This document shows positions 46,390-59,299 of a DNA stretch of 64,000 bases, piece by piece. The number at the start of each line of letters is the position of its first letter. Position 1 is the stretch's first letter. The position numbers and the translations under genes were made by a program. Below the pieces are notes generated by a model. That model had not been told where the DNA came from. It did not search any database and worked only from the letters and a program-made list of their open reading frames with translations. Source of the DNA: Bedellia somnulentella (lineage: Eukaryota; Arthropoda; Insecta; Lepidoptera; Bedelliidae); assembly GCA_963576735.1 (NCBI GenBank), contig OY755186.1:11891970-11955969 (forward strand), given 5' to 3'.

Positions 46390-47250
46390 ATAAACTGGTA
46401 ATTTCCGTTTCATCACCTCTGATATCAAATCAAATAAATTTCTGACAGACATAATCATCAAATCAATATATAATTATAATCCAAATTATACTGTCTTTAA
46501 ATCTTGTAAGTTTTAATGATAATTTAGTTTTTATATTTTTTAAAAATGGTAACAGGTCACAAATGTCTGTATCATCAATAATATGATGACTATAATTTTC
46601 TTAATACCCAGAACTGACATGAAATAAATATAGATTTAAACTCAATTTATCCTAATTAACATCAGTTTACTTTCATAGTCGTGCGTGGAGCTTATTAAGG
46701 CTATTTACAAAGGTCTCGGTGTATTTTCATCATATAAATATAGCTATTAAGAGGCTTCATTAGTACTGAAATACACATAGATATGATTTATTTTAATTAG
46801 GTCCATATTAACATTATTTGTATTCATGTAATTCCCGGTAAAATATAAGTTTGCGGTTTGCGTAATGAGTTTAAAAACATCATTTTTTATAATAACAATC
46901 AACGAAATAAAAACATGTATATTGTTCCAATTTCTACATGACCGTTCTGCGAATTTTCTCATTAAATTGAGTATGAATGTACCATTTATCAAAGTAAGAA
47001 TAAAATAAATTCATCAAATGGAATACAATACCCAATAAAGAAAGGTCACGCAACCATTCGTAATATTGTTTATACGAGCCAATTAATGGTGCACCCATAT
47101 GAAGCGCAAGAAAATAAAGGTTGTCACATTTGGTGACTCAAAAAGTCGCAAAAAACACTGTCGCCTGATAACTGAACCGCACCAAAAAAGTAAGCAGTAT
47201 CATTAAGCACACAAAATATGTTTTCCATTTACACAGACGCTTCAAGGCGG
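46390..47250. other. AT-rich intergenic DNA
   Basis: No feature is recognised. Confidence 0.4.
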
Positions 47251-47251
47251 T

Positions 47252-47321
47252 TATAATTTTGTATGTTGTGTTTACTCAGTAAGAAGTGCTTGGATTGGTA
47301 ACACCTGCTTATTTTCCCACG
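47252..47321 (+). promoter_or_regulatory. TATA/Inr-like promoter with E-box and Su(H)-type site
   Basis: TATAATTT (47252-47259) lies 26 bp before an initiator-like TCAGT (+1 about 47278). Within the next 45 bp are ACACCTGC (47301-47308; E-box GCAGGTGT on the minus strand) and TTCCCACG (47314-47321; Su(H) CGTGGGAA). The 69-codon frame at 47286-47495 has a hydrophobic C-terminal segment but no recognised family. Confidence 0.3.
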
Positions 47322-47499
47322 AAGCTCTTCGAGTATCTTCGACGTCGTTCGGATAAGCTCGGTTTTGTTGCGCGGCCTACTATAATGTCTACAGCTCAAT
47401 GTGACATATTGCTACTTGCGCGTGCGTTCATTTTGTTGATCACGTGTCTAACGATATTATTACTTTTGGGCTTTCGATTGACTTATATTTCTTGATGCT

Positions 47500-49020
47500 T
47501 TTTGTCAATTAAAAAGTACTTTTTTTATAAAACTACAGTCTTTATCGAATAAATTATGTGCGGAATATAATTAAGTATTTAGTAAAGGCATCTTGAATTC
47601 AATTTAATTATTTTAGCAAAGAAGTATTGTCTATCGGTTTTTTTTCTCTATTATTTTTTAAATTAATTATAAACTTAAATATTTACACGCCTAACGGCAG
47701 AGCAGGCAAAGTGCATATTAATTAATTAAGATCTAGTTTAAACTCTTGACTTGTAAATAAACGTTTTTTTTAATGATATTTCACATAATACTTCAAAAAT
47801 CTTGGGTGTTCGGAGTCGTATACATTTTAAGTTAATAACAATTAACTATTTAATCTATACATATATTGGCATTTCTATATTATTATCGAACTAAAATAAT
47901 ATTTTATCACCTAGTGTTTAGGCACACTAGACATTATACCTATGTAAAGGACCATTGCAGTCCCTGCTAATGTAACTCTGGTCGCTTTCCTTAAGTTTCA
48001 TGTTACCATCAGCCAAAAACTATTCACATAGCGGAAGAAAAGACAAGACCTAGCTAAGATTTGAATTTATGATTCCAGCAATTGCCCTGACGTGTTTACC
48101 ATTAAGCCTCCAAAATTTTTGATCAATTTATTTAATTAATACAAGTCCATTATTAATTATTCAAATAAAACGTAAAAGTCAACATTAAATAATACTGTAA
48201 TGGAGACGCCATAAAATAATATCGAACCGATAGCGTACGTGAGATATTAAGCGATATAAATGGACTGCGATAAACGAAATGGGAGGTAGCAAAAAGTATT
48301 TGTCTCCACGCATTTACGCGCCAGAACAGTTACACAGAAAAATAAAATAAAGAGTATTAATAACCAGTTGCAAAACTTGTTGGTGTCTTGTTGCTTCTTG
48401 GCTAGTCTTGTAAGTGCAGATAATAATTACTAGGGTGAATAAATAAAGCAAATAATTTTATACGTGGCTGTACCGTTATGGATACCGGTGGAGTGGTGGT
48501 GACAAATCATTCGGCTCTCGTTTATGAAAGTCCAAGACGCTAGCTTTGTAAGGCTGTGTTTACCATTTATGTTTTCTGAAGAACTATTATCGTTTGACTA
48601 CTACTACTATGCTACATTGCTATTCGTCATTTGAGATCGAAGGTATTTGAGTCATGATGATTATGATGTAATAGTGCCTCGTAGTGTTGAATTGTATATC
48701 ATAAGGCCACTATAAGAGCAGACCCTATTCTAAGTTAGTTCGCATAATAAATATTTTATTATATCAATACTTTTTCTCGTGGCTTCCTCAGGTAGCCTTG
48801 GCAATTTATTTTCCAGATCGCATCCATGAATTAAGTGAAAAAACATAATAAGTATCAAACCACCAGATATTAATAAATAAGATAAATATATATTTATCTA
48901 TACTTTGTTCTCTGTAACTCAATACAAAAACTTATGTTTTTATATAAATATTTGTTTAATAACGCATAATTAAAATTCCATACTCATATTAGTTCTCAAT
49001 TAAAATTAAATACAGTTGTA
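47500..49020. other. AT-rich intergenic DNA
   Basis: Nothing is recognised apart from the short inverted motif 'tatcgaaccgata' at about 48220. Confidence 0.35.
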
Positions 49021-49030
49021 AAAGGCTGTG

Positions 49031-49315
49031 TTACTCCCATGACCAATCGCTAATTGGAAATTCAGCTAAAATCAGTGGTGTGAATTCTTTCTCACAGTAT
49101 ACGCATAATTTTCCATAATATTTTCCAGTAGGCAGTCGTGGCCGGATTGCGTGGAGTTTTTGCCCAGTGTGCATGCGGCCTACGCTATGTTTCCTTCTCT
49201 CGAGCACCTGCCGCTGACTCCCACGGTACCACTTTGTTTTTACATTTTTTTTCTCGGTGATCCAAACTGACCACTTTCCTTCCAATTTTACACGGCGACA
49301 ACTTTTTGTTGACAT
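49031..49315 (-). CDS. Possible small basic protein, 94 residues, unrecognised
   Basis: The frame is open from ATG to TAA and its content looks protein-like: rich in K and R, four tryptophans, and a CVYC pair near the C-terminus (residues about 71-74) that could be half of a zinc site. Repeated 'W' blocks occur (GKWSVWITEKK, KTKWYRG, DWSWE). No family is recognised. An ATTAAA lies about 60 nt past the stop. It could be a small gene, a retrocopy or a transposon relic; no intron signals are evident. Confidence 0.28.
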   Translation of the reverse strand: MSTKSCRRVKLEGKWSVWITEKKNVKTKWYRGSQRQVLERRKHSVGRMHTGQKLHAIRPRLPTGKYYGKLCVYCEKEFTPLILAEFPISDWSWE

Positions 49316-49954
49316 CTTGTTATGATTTTAATATATCAACTTGGTAATTAAAGAATCGTCAATTAGGTGGTTCGGGTTTATTATGTTATTGACGTGCATT
49401 TAAGTTTGGAATTAATTCATTAATGTTTTTAAGTGGAAACTTTTGGTTATTAAGTTAGTATGAATGTATCTTGTTGCAATCTAATCAAGTTGCCAAGAAT
49501 ATTGTGACTTAAACTATAATATTGTTTGGTGTTTTTCTGAACCATAAATGAAAGTTATATTCATGTTGCCATAGTTTTATTTTAACGTTTGACTAAGAGA
49601 GTCTAACATAAAATAAAAAAAACAAGAACCTGCATATCTATAAAAACAACGAATGATGGATTATGAATTATAAAAAAAACATAAATTTAATTACCAGGTG
49701 AGTATTATGTAAGTAGTTAATATATGAAAATTAAGAGTAAACTTTACAACAGTTTCTAACGTAGATTTATTGTTAGTGAAAAATATCATCTATTCCAAAA
49801 TCTAAAACATTCAGCTCTATCAAAAAGGATGGAAGTTGGATCATGTTATTTTTTCAATATATTATAAAGACATTTTTGTTTTCAGTTATAAATATATCAT
49901 ATTAAAAAGAATAAAATAAAATAATAGAAACATAGAACACCACAAACTCATTAT

Positions 49955-50143
49955 TTCCCGCGGGTTGTTGTAAGAGTTGAGTGAGTGTTTTAGGATTTTT
50001 TGAGGAATGTTTTGCATTATGGCTGGAGACCCATCACCTAGCATGCTCTATAGAACTGTCTTTACCCGCCCTAAATCCAAAATGGGCTGTGGATCCTCAT
50101 GTTCTAATTACCCGTTTTAAATATTAATAGCCCTAAGTATATA
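49955..50143 (+). mobile_element. Degraded family-A SINE-like copy
   Basis: Recognised by 'ggctggagacccatcacct' and 'attaatagccctaagtatat'. Ends are not definable. Confidence 0.5.
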
Positions 50144-50549
50144 ATTTACAATATACGATAATTTAACATTGAAATGATTATTGTTATTCTTTATCAAACC
50201 GGTGTTTTATAGTTTTGTGCTTTTATGTTTATTGTTGCTATACTTGATCTCAATGTAAGTTATTGTTTAAATATTGTTTTTCATAATTCTTGGTGTTTTA
50301 TAGATAATAATAGTGTAGATATATATGGCTATTTACAGTATTGTTTGTTTTTATTTGACGTTAAACCTACTCGTAAATGGCGAAGACTGAAATAATTTCA
50401 TAAAAAAGTATCACATAGATGTAATAATGTTGCAATCAAAATCAATCGGTTTTTTTTTTTATTCAAGCATAAACTAGGGTTTATTATTAAATACTTATTA
50501 AAAACCAATAAGCTTAAACTTAAACAAAAATAATACGAAAAAGTTCATC

Positions 50550-50730
50550 ACGCCTATTCTAATCGCGGCGGTTATTGGCGTGCCGCCAACCAATAAAATC
50601 ACCTCACAGAAAGCGCGGGGCGTTGCGCGCGCACGCCTACTCTCCCGCCTAAACCTAAATCTAAAAGAAAATTCTGGAAATTTACACAAAATGGACGCTA
50701 CCAAATGTCCGCCATTTTTAATTTTCATAC
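50550..50730. promoter_or_regulatory. GC-rich island with CCAAT-type boxes
   Basis: It contains 'attggcg tgc cgccaac' as a near-perfect inverted repeat, a neighbouring 'ccaat', and a CpG-rich 'gcgcgcgcacgcc'. This is promoter-like. The minus-strand frame at 50498-50728 covers it but is probably not a protein. Confidence 0.3.
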
Positions 50731-52435
50731 ACTAATTATGCAAAGATGGCAAATTCTTCAAGAACAATCTACTAATCTCCCTTTATCCACATTCTTGCAC
50801 GAAAATCCATAAAAATACTTCTTATTTAAATATCCACATAAATTATAGAGATGCTTCCACAGAACTCGTTATTAATTACAGATTTCAGAGCGCCGCCGGC
50901 GTTTAGATACGATAATTAATAGTGCCCAAGATAATTACTGGCATATAAGTCATAAATTTTCTACTATTCTACTGAAATAGATGGTGAGGAGATATTGGAC
51001 TAGTAGTTGCCACACTTCTTTTATTTGTAGCTAATAGGTAAGTGTTTATTATAAGGGCTTAACAGTTTAAACTTACGAATCTTTTAGGGATGAATATTCA
51101 AAGCCATAATTGCAACATGGAATATAATTTTTCATTTCTGTATCACGCTAATGAATATATTTATTACTTGATTTCTGTTTGCATTTCGATTTGTATCTCC
51201 TCATTTTGTTCATGAAGTAATTTACGTTTTATGTTTTTTTTAGTTTTTGTATTATTAATCTGAATTATAACTGTTGAAATGTACAATCGCTTTTGTGGTG
51301 ATACCTAACATAAAATTACAGAATTATACTTCATCGGCCTGTAAGACTATACCTATTTGAGACATATTTTCTCAGATATACTATAATTAATGTCATTCTA
51401 TCACTCACTGGGCTAAGACTATTGACTAAAATTAACTACGTAGAGAGTTGTGTTATTGTTTTTCTGCACTATTATATTTCACAAATCCTTTTCATAGATG
51501 GAGGTTGCTACTTCATAAAAATGAATATCAAACCTTTGCGAACTTTCAACTTTATGTAACTAACTGATACTTTAACAAATAATTATTATTAATGTGATCT
51601 AGGATGCTGCGAAAATAATTATTTCTCACAAAAAACGTATCCGATAAACAATCATCTCGCTACATGACATATTTTTCAATTCTCATGAGACAAGCCTCAG
51701 TAAATGATAAAAAGAACACATCTTTTTATTACGATGTTTTATAGCGTTTAGTCCATCACGTAACACGAGACATCAAAGTGAATGATGTATAAAAATGCGT
51801 TGAGTAAATAATTCCGAGTCTTGTACATTTATTTTACATCCTGTAATCAAATAGATTGACATCGCTATGGAATGCTTTAATAAAAATATAATAAGTCAGA
51901 AACTATTCTACGTAGATTTAACAGTTTGATTATTAAGAGCCAGCTCTGAAATAAATATTTTAATGGAAGTATATCTATATTTTTATAACTTTAACTAACT
52001 ATAATTGCGCACAAACTAAAAATCCAATCATCTAGTATGGTGTTCATACGCGTTATTTATTTTTTCTTTTTAGCTTTATTTTTAATTTATAGCCCATAGT
52101 AGAGAAACAAATGATTTATTTGTTGATTTTTATGAATAATTGCTGTGTCTCTAGTTTAAGGGTTTTGTTTTGCAAGTACCTACTGCGCTACTAAACGAAC
52201 CAAGTATCACTTTATATCAATTTAAAAATCATGCAACAAAAAATGTTATGGTTTTACTTTGCGAATTAAAATAAATTAGAATAAGATTTAACTGCAACGA
52301 AAACATGATAATAGTTGTGATATCTTCTTAATAATTTAAATACTATTTTTATCTGATTTTTGTAGTGGTTAAAGAAACGCAATAAATTAGAAAAAATAAA
52401 CATAAAGCATATTATTATATAAATATTATTATCTC
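50731..52435. other. AT-rich intergenic DNA
   Basis: No feature is recognised. Confidence 0.4.
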
Positions 52436-52442
52436 AGTACAT

Positions 52443-52694
52443 ATACATACATACATACATATACTCACGGCTATAAATCCCTAGAAGGGGTAGCCAGAGC
52501 TAAGGAAATAGAAATTCCTCAGCCACATTTGGAAAATTGAGTGGGGAAAGGATGGTAAAGTAAAGGTTGTTGGTGATGGGTCTCCAGCCGCATCGCCCAA
52601 AAATCCCTTAAAAGCCCCAATACCGTTAGTCGCCTCTTACGTACACCCATCGGTAGAAACGGGGTAGTGCTATTCTAAGCCGACACTACACGGC
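52443..52694 (-). mobile_element. Family-A SINE-like retroposon, full length
   Basis: Flanked by a 7-bp duplication, AGTACAT, at 52436-52442 and 52695-52701. The copy is complete with its (CATA)n end on the left. Confidence 0.87.
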
Positions 52695-53509
52695 AGTACA
52701 TGTCTCAGTAATAAGTAAAAATATGTTTGTTTTGTTGTTGTAGCTTGTTTTTAATTTTCTAGTTTATATAAATAGCTGCTGACGTACTGTCATTACCAAG
52801 TAGGGCTCACAATGAAAACCAGTTCCGATTTTGTGTATATTCAAACACAAATCAGAAATTACTGATTGTGGGCCCAATTTAGCGAAACCATTTCTTTAAA
52901 TTATCATTGAATACTGTATGTGTGTGCTAAATTTAAAAAAATATTTTCTTTTCTTTTTTTTCTTTATTTTTACTCAAATTATTCGATAAAGTTAAAATTT
53001 CGGACAACGAAAATGTTAACCATCATTTTTAATACGTACAACACCGTTACCGCCATCTATTAGAATAGCAGAGAACTAAAAAGATCAAATAGGTAAATAT
53101 ATAAAAAAGTATAAAATATAATATTTTAATTATAATATTTAGCAATAGATAATTATTTATTTAAAGTGTTGTAATCTTTTGTTTCTTAGTAGATTTATAA
53201 TAAAAATAAATGGATATTTATACAATATAAATTGTTTATTTTTGATTTTCGCTAAAATATTTATCTAGTAATTACCTAAATAAATTTTAAGAATTTTGAA
53301 ATGTTCCTATTACAGATTTCAAAACTATTATAGCGACATCTATCTGACAACATGAAAATGGTAAAGGCTCGTGCTGGCCCACGAGCCAAATCGATATGAC
53401 TGTCCTTTTCTAGCCTGAGCAAAAATCCTAGTTCTAACTTTATTTGCACTCTATTTGCGTCTCGACTAGAATCACGTTGTTCAATCTATCTCACTCCCAT
53501 GCTTTCGAT

Positions 53510-53905
53510 CATTGATCTTTGAAATTTGAATGCGGGAACTCGAGCGGCGCACGCGCACAACTTCAGCCACTGTTCGCCGTCCCGCTCACTCGCACGCGCT
53601 TGGTACGAGTGCCGTTGTCTCGTGTTTCTTTTATTGCCGTTTTATTATTTCTTGTAGATGATCACGCGATTGTAAGCTGTCGCTCGGCGCGCACACGTCT
53701 TAGCTGCCTTCTCTGTCTTTCACGGGGTTTGGTGTTGTGTTTTGTCTCGTTCTATGTGGCTCATGTTGGTCGCGCTGCCGTGCGTCGATGTTTTGGGAAG
53801 TGCACCCGGCCGTCGTTCCCACGGTCGCCGTCGACCGACTTCCTTAAGAAAAAAACAAACAAGAGCACTTTGTTAGAGAAAATCGACGTCTGCCGGTCGA
53901 GGTGA
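53510..53905 (+). promoter_or_regulatory. GC-rich promoter / candidate non-coding first exon
   Basis: About 390 bp are much richer in C+G and CpG than the flanks. They end in GGTCGAG|GTGAATG, a plausible splice donor at about 53900 on the plus strand. TTTGGGAA (53792-53799) and TTCCCACG (53816-53823) face each other 16 nt apart, like a Su(H) paired site with one off-consensus base. Several CACGCG motifs are present. The 128-codon open frame reads as arginine- and serine-rich and is likely an artefact of base composition. The gene it serves would lie to the right, possibly outside the window. Confidence 0.35.
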
Positions 53906-56290
53906 ATGATTAATACAATTATGAACGCGCACGCCGCTACCTACTGTATCGTTCATAATAATATAATGGTAGTTTTGTAATAAACACGTGGTCAGGCCGC
54001 GGTCATTATTGTCATGTCATTTTGTCACCCCATCATGTGCTATAGTTGCTCATCATATGTGTCAGACATTTGTGTTGATTATGAGATTTAAATTAGTTTC
54101 GAGTAATTTATGTGGTATTATTTAGATGGTGAGACTGTATGAAATTGGTGGACGATTATAAGCGGACGTATTTTTGAAAGTTAACCGAATTCGAACGCAC
54201 ATGTATGGAGTAATTAGTAGCGTATATGAAGATATAGGTATAACTGTTGTTATGAAGCGCGAAAGAAAATAAGGATCATAGAAGTTGAAGCACAATCCAG
54301 TTAGGAATTACGAAACAAATAAACATACAAGCTGCGAAATATTTACTTAAACATAAGTACATTTTTAATTTGCATTACTAGTTTTAATGTGTTTACGAGA
54401 CAACTAGGTTGTATTACTAGGGATGTTTATTTTTATGGAATTATATTCTAATGTCTCGAAATTACATTCCAAAATATGATGATTAGAAAGTGAGCATTTA
54501 GGTTCTCTCAGTAACCCTATAATGTCTATGAACGTTTTGTCATCATTGCTATTCATGGTTTTCTATTGAATGTTTTATTAAGTTCAGGAGATATTAAATT
54601 TTGCAAATATACATTTAATGAGTTTGCCAACAAATTAAACTGCTTTTAAATTTCTTAAGTATTTAATTTTGGTAGTAATATACTCAAATGATATGAAAGA
54701 TTAACTAGGTTTATATGACTAAAATCGAGAAATAAAGAGTTTTAGCAAAATCGGGACATATCTTACTTACTTATAATTCAAAAGGATTTTGGTTCAGCAG
54801 TTATAGAGATGAAAGGCCAACACATATAGATACAGGAATTTAATAAATACTCTATATTGCTAAAAGGCAATTACCAACGTTTCTCATTAAAATAATTAAT
54901 TATTCACCAGAATTAATTTTATTTTTATCAATATAGTTTTAAGTGGATACTTTACAATACTTTATATACCTCTATTGTCGAACAGAATACGCGTATGCGT
55001 ATAATCCTGCTGACTTTAATATGTAAAGTATTATACCTTATTGCAGCATGAGATTTATATTAAAGAAAATATTAAAACAATGCCCATCTTATTATCAATT
55101 GATGTTAAAGTAACAATAACTAAATCGCTACATACTACAAAACATCCTGGTCTAATTATAGCCATAGCTCGAATACGAAACCTCCAACTCCACTGAAAAT
55201 CTTCCCACGGCTTGCGTCGATGACGAAACCATCACACGTGGTTTAAACATGGCGAAATAATTGTAAAGGATTTAAAATAGAATTTGTTTTTGTCTCATTG
55301 TCAACTTGTATTTGAATAGGTGTCCGATATTAAATTTAGTAATCGCTGGCTTAACTGATGCTATCTGTGTAAGTTCTATTATTGGATTTACTTGGAAAGC
55401 TGAGCTCATTTTTCCTTGACTTTTAAAATGTTGATTGTAATAATCAATCTTAGTACATAAATTTTCAATATTATTTTTAACTGAGTAAGTCAGTTTAAAA
55501 TATAAAAATATACTTAAGTAATGGTTTATTCACAAGGTTTATTTTGATATGAAAGATAATGCAATTGTATTCGAACTAGAAGCAGTTGTCTAATAGTGTT
55601 ACATTAACTATTGAAAACTTTATATAATTATACCCGATTGTTTCCATCCCTTTACCTCCCATGCCAAAGGGACTATAATATAGTGAATGATGATGGTGAT
55701 GTGCTGCATATCTATATCTTTTTCCAATAGTTGCCTCATACGGCATCGCTTTTGATGAATATTATAATGTGCAAATCATGATAAAAGAAGTATGTTATTT
55801 GCATAGAGATTTCTAGTCATACTGATATACTACTGACATTTCTTACAATGCCGTACAAACCTATAATACGTCAGTAAACTTTTATATTTCATATTGAAAT
55901 AGGGCTTAAAAATAACTTGCCATTATTAACAAGAAGAAGACCATTTAAATATTTACTATACGTTAGATTCTCACACCTAATTCAAAATTGGTACGTTTTT
56001 CAACGGTTCTCAGCTCGCATCCTGATTAAGTCACCTTGATTTCATTAACACTGATTTGGCTTCGCGTAACTCGACACAGGAAGTGCAGTTTTTGCTGACT
56101 GCAGTTAGTGGAAAGAATATCGGTGTCGTGATTATCAAGTTCTAACGGTTTTTTATGCGGAAGATTAATGTATTAAATTAAATTCTTTAAGCTATTGTTG
56201 TTGTAACGTTATCGAAATATCAGAATTTTCGCAGCAAAATGCTAGAGCTTTAAAAACGAAATGAGGGGCGATCATGATGATCTAAATATA
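53906..56290. other. AT-rich intergenic or intronic DNA
   Basis: No exon is recognised. One Su(H)-type octamer, TTCCCACG, lies at 55202-55209 with CACGTG at about 55234. Confidence 0.35.
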
Positions 56291-56300
56291 TACTCAACTC

Positions 56301-56635
56301 AAGCGTCCAAGCCGTATATCTCCGAAGGGGTTGGTAGAGGTACTTATACTTCTGAACACCACGTGACTTGATCACCTGGTGTTCAGAGTACACACGTTTT
56401 TGCATTGACAGTGTACTCACGTAAGAGGTGCCCCTAGCGCTGTTGGTACGAATAAACTGTCACATGACTAAGTACACTTCAGCCATTCACGATGTTTCCC
56501 TCACTGTAAACAATCATGATAAATTAACCACAGATATGACTTTAAAAAGGTCAAATAGGTGTAGGCCCGATCCGGGGTTTGAACTCACGCCTGTCTGAAT
56601 AGACGGGCAGTGTTCTATCCATTGGATTATTATCA
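56301..56635 (-). mobile_element. tRNA-derived SINE (family B), diverged
   Basis: The tail complement, the 'aagccgtatatctccgaaggggttgg' region, the inverted stem and a tRNA-like head ('tccggggtttgaactc', 'tctatccattgga') are all recognisable on the minus strand. It carries many substitutions compared with the copies at 10.2 and 34.8 kb. Confidence 0.75.
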
Positions 56636-57179
56636 TGGCTGTAAACCATTGGGTTCTATCAATCGCCAACTTAGATTAAAAGATAATAATAATAGGAAAT
56701 GCAAGTTTTCTTCTTTGATGATAAAAATGTTGCATACATGTACGTTCACAATTTATTATTTCTGTATAGCCTTCATTACAAGGACCCGATGCGTTGAAAC
56801 CCATTAATACCACCACCAACGGCGTAGTTAATGTTTTTCAAATTAACGGTAAAACCGCGTTGTGTCATTTAATTGTGAACAATTGATTGATGCAAAAACG
56901 GTACACCAAAAGAAATACACTCACTTAAACGGTTCGCAAGATTGCTTTATACCTTTAATTTCACCCGCGATGAGGCTAATTGAAGTTACGTAGAGAAATG
57001 CTTAATTACAAAGTATGATTTTTTATTCGAAAGTTCAAATTAATCTGATGATACTCCCTATCGCTTGGGCATCTTGATAACGGGAAAAGTGAAGTTATCT
57101 GATACCTGTTTAATTAAAATCACATGAAACATAAACTCGTGATTTCACGTTCACTGCTTTAATCCTGTCAAAGGTTCTC

Positions 57180-57245
57180 CAAGTTTCGTCTCCTCGGCAC
57201 AAAGTGGTGATACCTAGTCTCTGCCTACCTCCAATACAATATGCA
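57180..57245 (+). mobile_element. Family-C SINE-like fragment, weak
   Basis: 'aaagtggtgatacctagtctctgcctacctcc' matches the family-C body. The tail is not recognisable. Confidence 0.3.
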
Positions 57246-57693
57246 TGCAACTATTGTAGTTTGGCAATGCCAATAACAAAATGGAGCCATATAAAAAATA
57301 TGAGTTGTACTAAAATACCTATAAAATGCTAAATAAACTAGTACCTATGCAACTATGTACTTTACTAGTGAATACAACTAGTGTCTATACGTAAAGCGCA
57401 GATGGATGGATATATATCTTTAACGCAAATATTTATTGTCTTTCACCAATCAAGTAGCAATTATTCATAACAGTAACGGTCAGTACTTTTATTCCGCTGA
57501 TTGAATTACTGAGGGTGATTGACCAATAATATTGACCAGTTGACAATGGCCGTCTGCACCAATAAAGTGAATGGACTAACTGTCGTTAAAACAAACATTA
57601 TTAGTCCATGAAAACGTCATTAAATCAAATATGCTGTTATGCTGTGCACTTATCCTATTGAAGTGATTGACAGTGTTTATTACAAGTTCAAGG

Positions 57694-57721
57694 CTTGGCT
57701 TGGATTGGCTTGGCTTGGATG
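57694..57721. repeat. Short GGCTT/GGATT minisatellite
   Basis: Five to six pentanucleotide units of the type 'ggctt'/'ggatt'. Confidence 0.8.
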
Positions 57722-58180
57722 AGTGGAAACTTTTGTTGCTGTTTAGACATATAGTGTTTATCGAGATATATAAAAAAATAATATATCTTCGTTTTGTATA
57801 ACTGTTGTTGATTGTTAACACAGACTTTGCATAATCTGTATCTAAGATTTTGAGGAAATTCAAGATGAACCAATTTTAAAAAAAAAAACATTATTATTTA
57901 TTTATTTATTATTTATTTATATTTGATGAGGATGAAAAGACCACATAAAAATTACCTTTTTTTGAACACTATTGGGATGTAATGGTTATGAAAAGGTCAT
58001 ACTAGTGTTAGACAATTCCGCATCATAGACTGGGTAAACTGAAATACGGTTCCGTGTAGCGGCTAGAATTATAGGCTATTGATTCGGAGATCTCGAGTTG
58101 GATATCCCAGGGGAAAACACTGCATTGACAGTTACTTTATCCTATTTATGCTAGTTTGGTAATTGCAAGCTGAATTAATT

Positions 58181-58232
58181 GCATACATACGTGTACACGG
58201 CCATAAATCCCAAAAAGGGGTACCCAGAGCTT
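58181..58232 (-). mobile_element. Family-A SINE-like tail fragment
   Basis: 'catacatacgtgtacacggccataaatccc' followed by 'ggggtacccagagct' is the family-A 3' end. Confidence 0.55.
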
Positions 58233-59172
58233 ATAGGCTTACTTGAAGTATCACTATATTTTATTTCGTGCACAGAAATAGTAGATGATGATAGACTGCA
58301 TCAAGTAAATCAAAACTAGGGTAAGCCTAATAGATCCCCATCTTAAATCAGCATCTTTGTTGTACAATTTTTTTCTGCCAGTCCCACATATAACATCACT
58401 GCAATTCGCATAGTCGAGCCACCGGGCAAACGTGATCTGAGGTAGTACTTGTAGTGCTGCTGCGAAATACATAACATGGCTTTTTATTTAATTTATTTAT
58501 AATGAGACCACTACCAGATAGAGAAATTTCTCAGATAGTTCATTGTCAAGGAGTCAAATCTCAGACGCATAAACCGCAGGACATTGGCTCCTCGCCTACC
58601 GATATCCGTGACCGGTTTTCTCGTCGTTTATGTTATAACGTAAATTATCGTGACCCGCGTGACCTTCACCTTTGTGATGGCAATTTGCTAGAAAAAAACA
58701 TAAATTAAGTTCGATCGGAATTCTGAAAACTAAATTGTATATTTTGGTGCAATATATAATTTAATTAACTATGCATAGCTTTCGTGCGCCAAAAAATCTA
58801 TGAATTCGAACGGCCAAGTCGCGCGAAATTATTTAATTTAACGAATGCTTATGCTTGTGTATATTTTACCCAATCTTAACTGAATTACTAAGCTAAATTT
58901 TCATACAATATTTATAATGTGTTATTATATTTATGGTCTTTTCTATTCATGCGAATGGGTATATATTTCTATAAATATTATATTAACTTTACGTATTTCT
59001 TATTTTAAATTTCTTTTGTAGGAATATATTTCATTTTCAAATAGTGCATTCAATTAGTAAAATTTTTAAAGTTAATTAATAAGTATCATTATATTTACAT
59101 TACACTTGTATAATTGTATGTTTTCCTTAATGAATTAAATAGAGAAGGATGTGTATAGTGTAGTTTGTATAG

Positions 59173-59298
59173 TCAAAACTGTTTTTTATTCTCAGCTTTA
59201 ATCTTATCCTTGTCCGCCTTAATTTTGCATTGTGCAACTACTACTTTGTCCCATATACAAACCACTTGTCTTTTATTCAGCACACCTCTTGGAATAAC
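59173..59298 (-). other. Candidate terminal coding exon, 41 codons plus stop
   Basis: After the acceptor-like CTATAG (AG at 59300-59299), the minus strand is open in one frame for 41 codons to TGA. It has protein-like content (KRQVVCIWDKVVVAQCKIK, then a lysine- and aspartate-rich end). A branch-like TATTAAC lies about 15 nt before. The family is not recognised, and no upstream exon was found in the following kilobase. Confidence 0.2.
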
Positions 59299-59299
59299 C

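Noticed and set aside
53519..53905. 128-residue protein
   Set aside because: Arginine/serine-rich content is explained by the CpG-rich composition, and the frame ends just after a splice donor. Kept only as a possible first exon.
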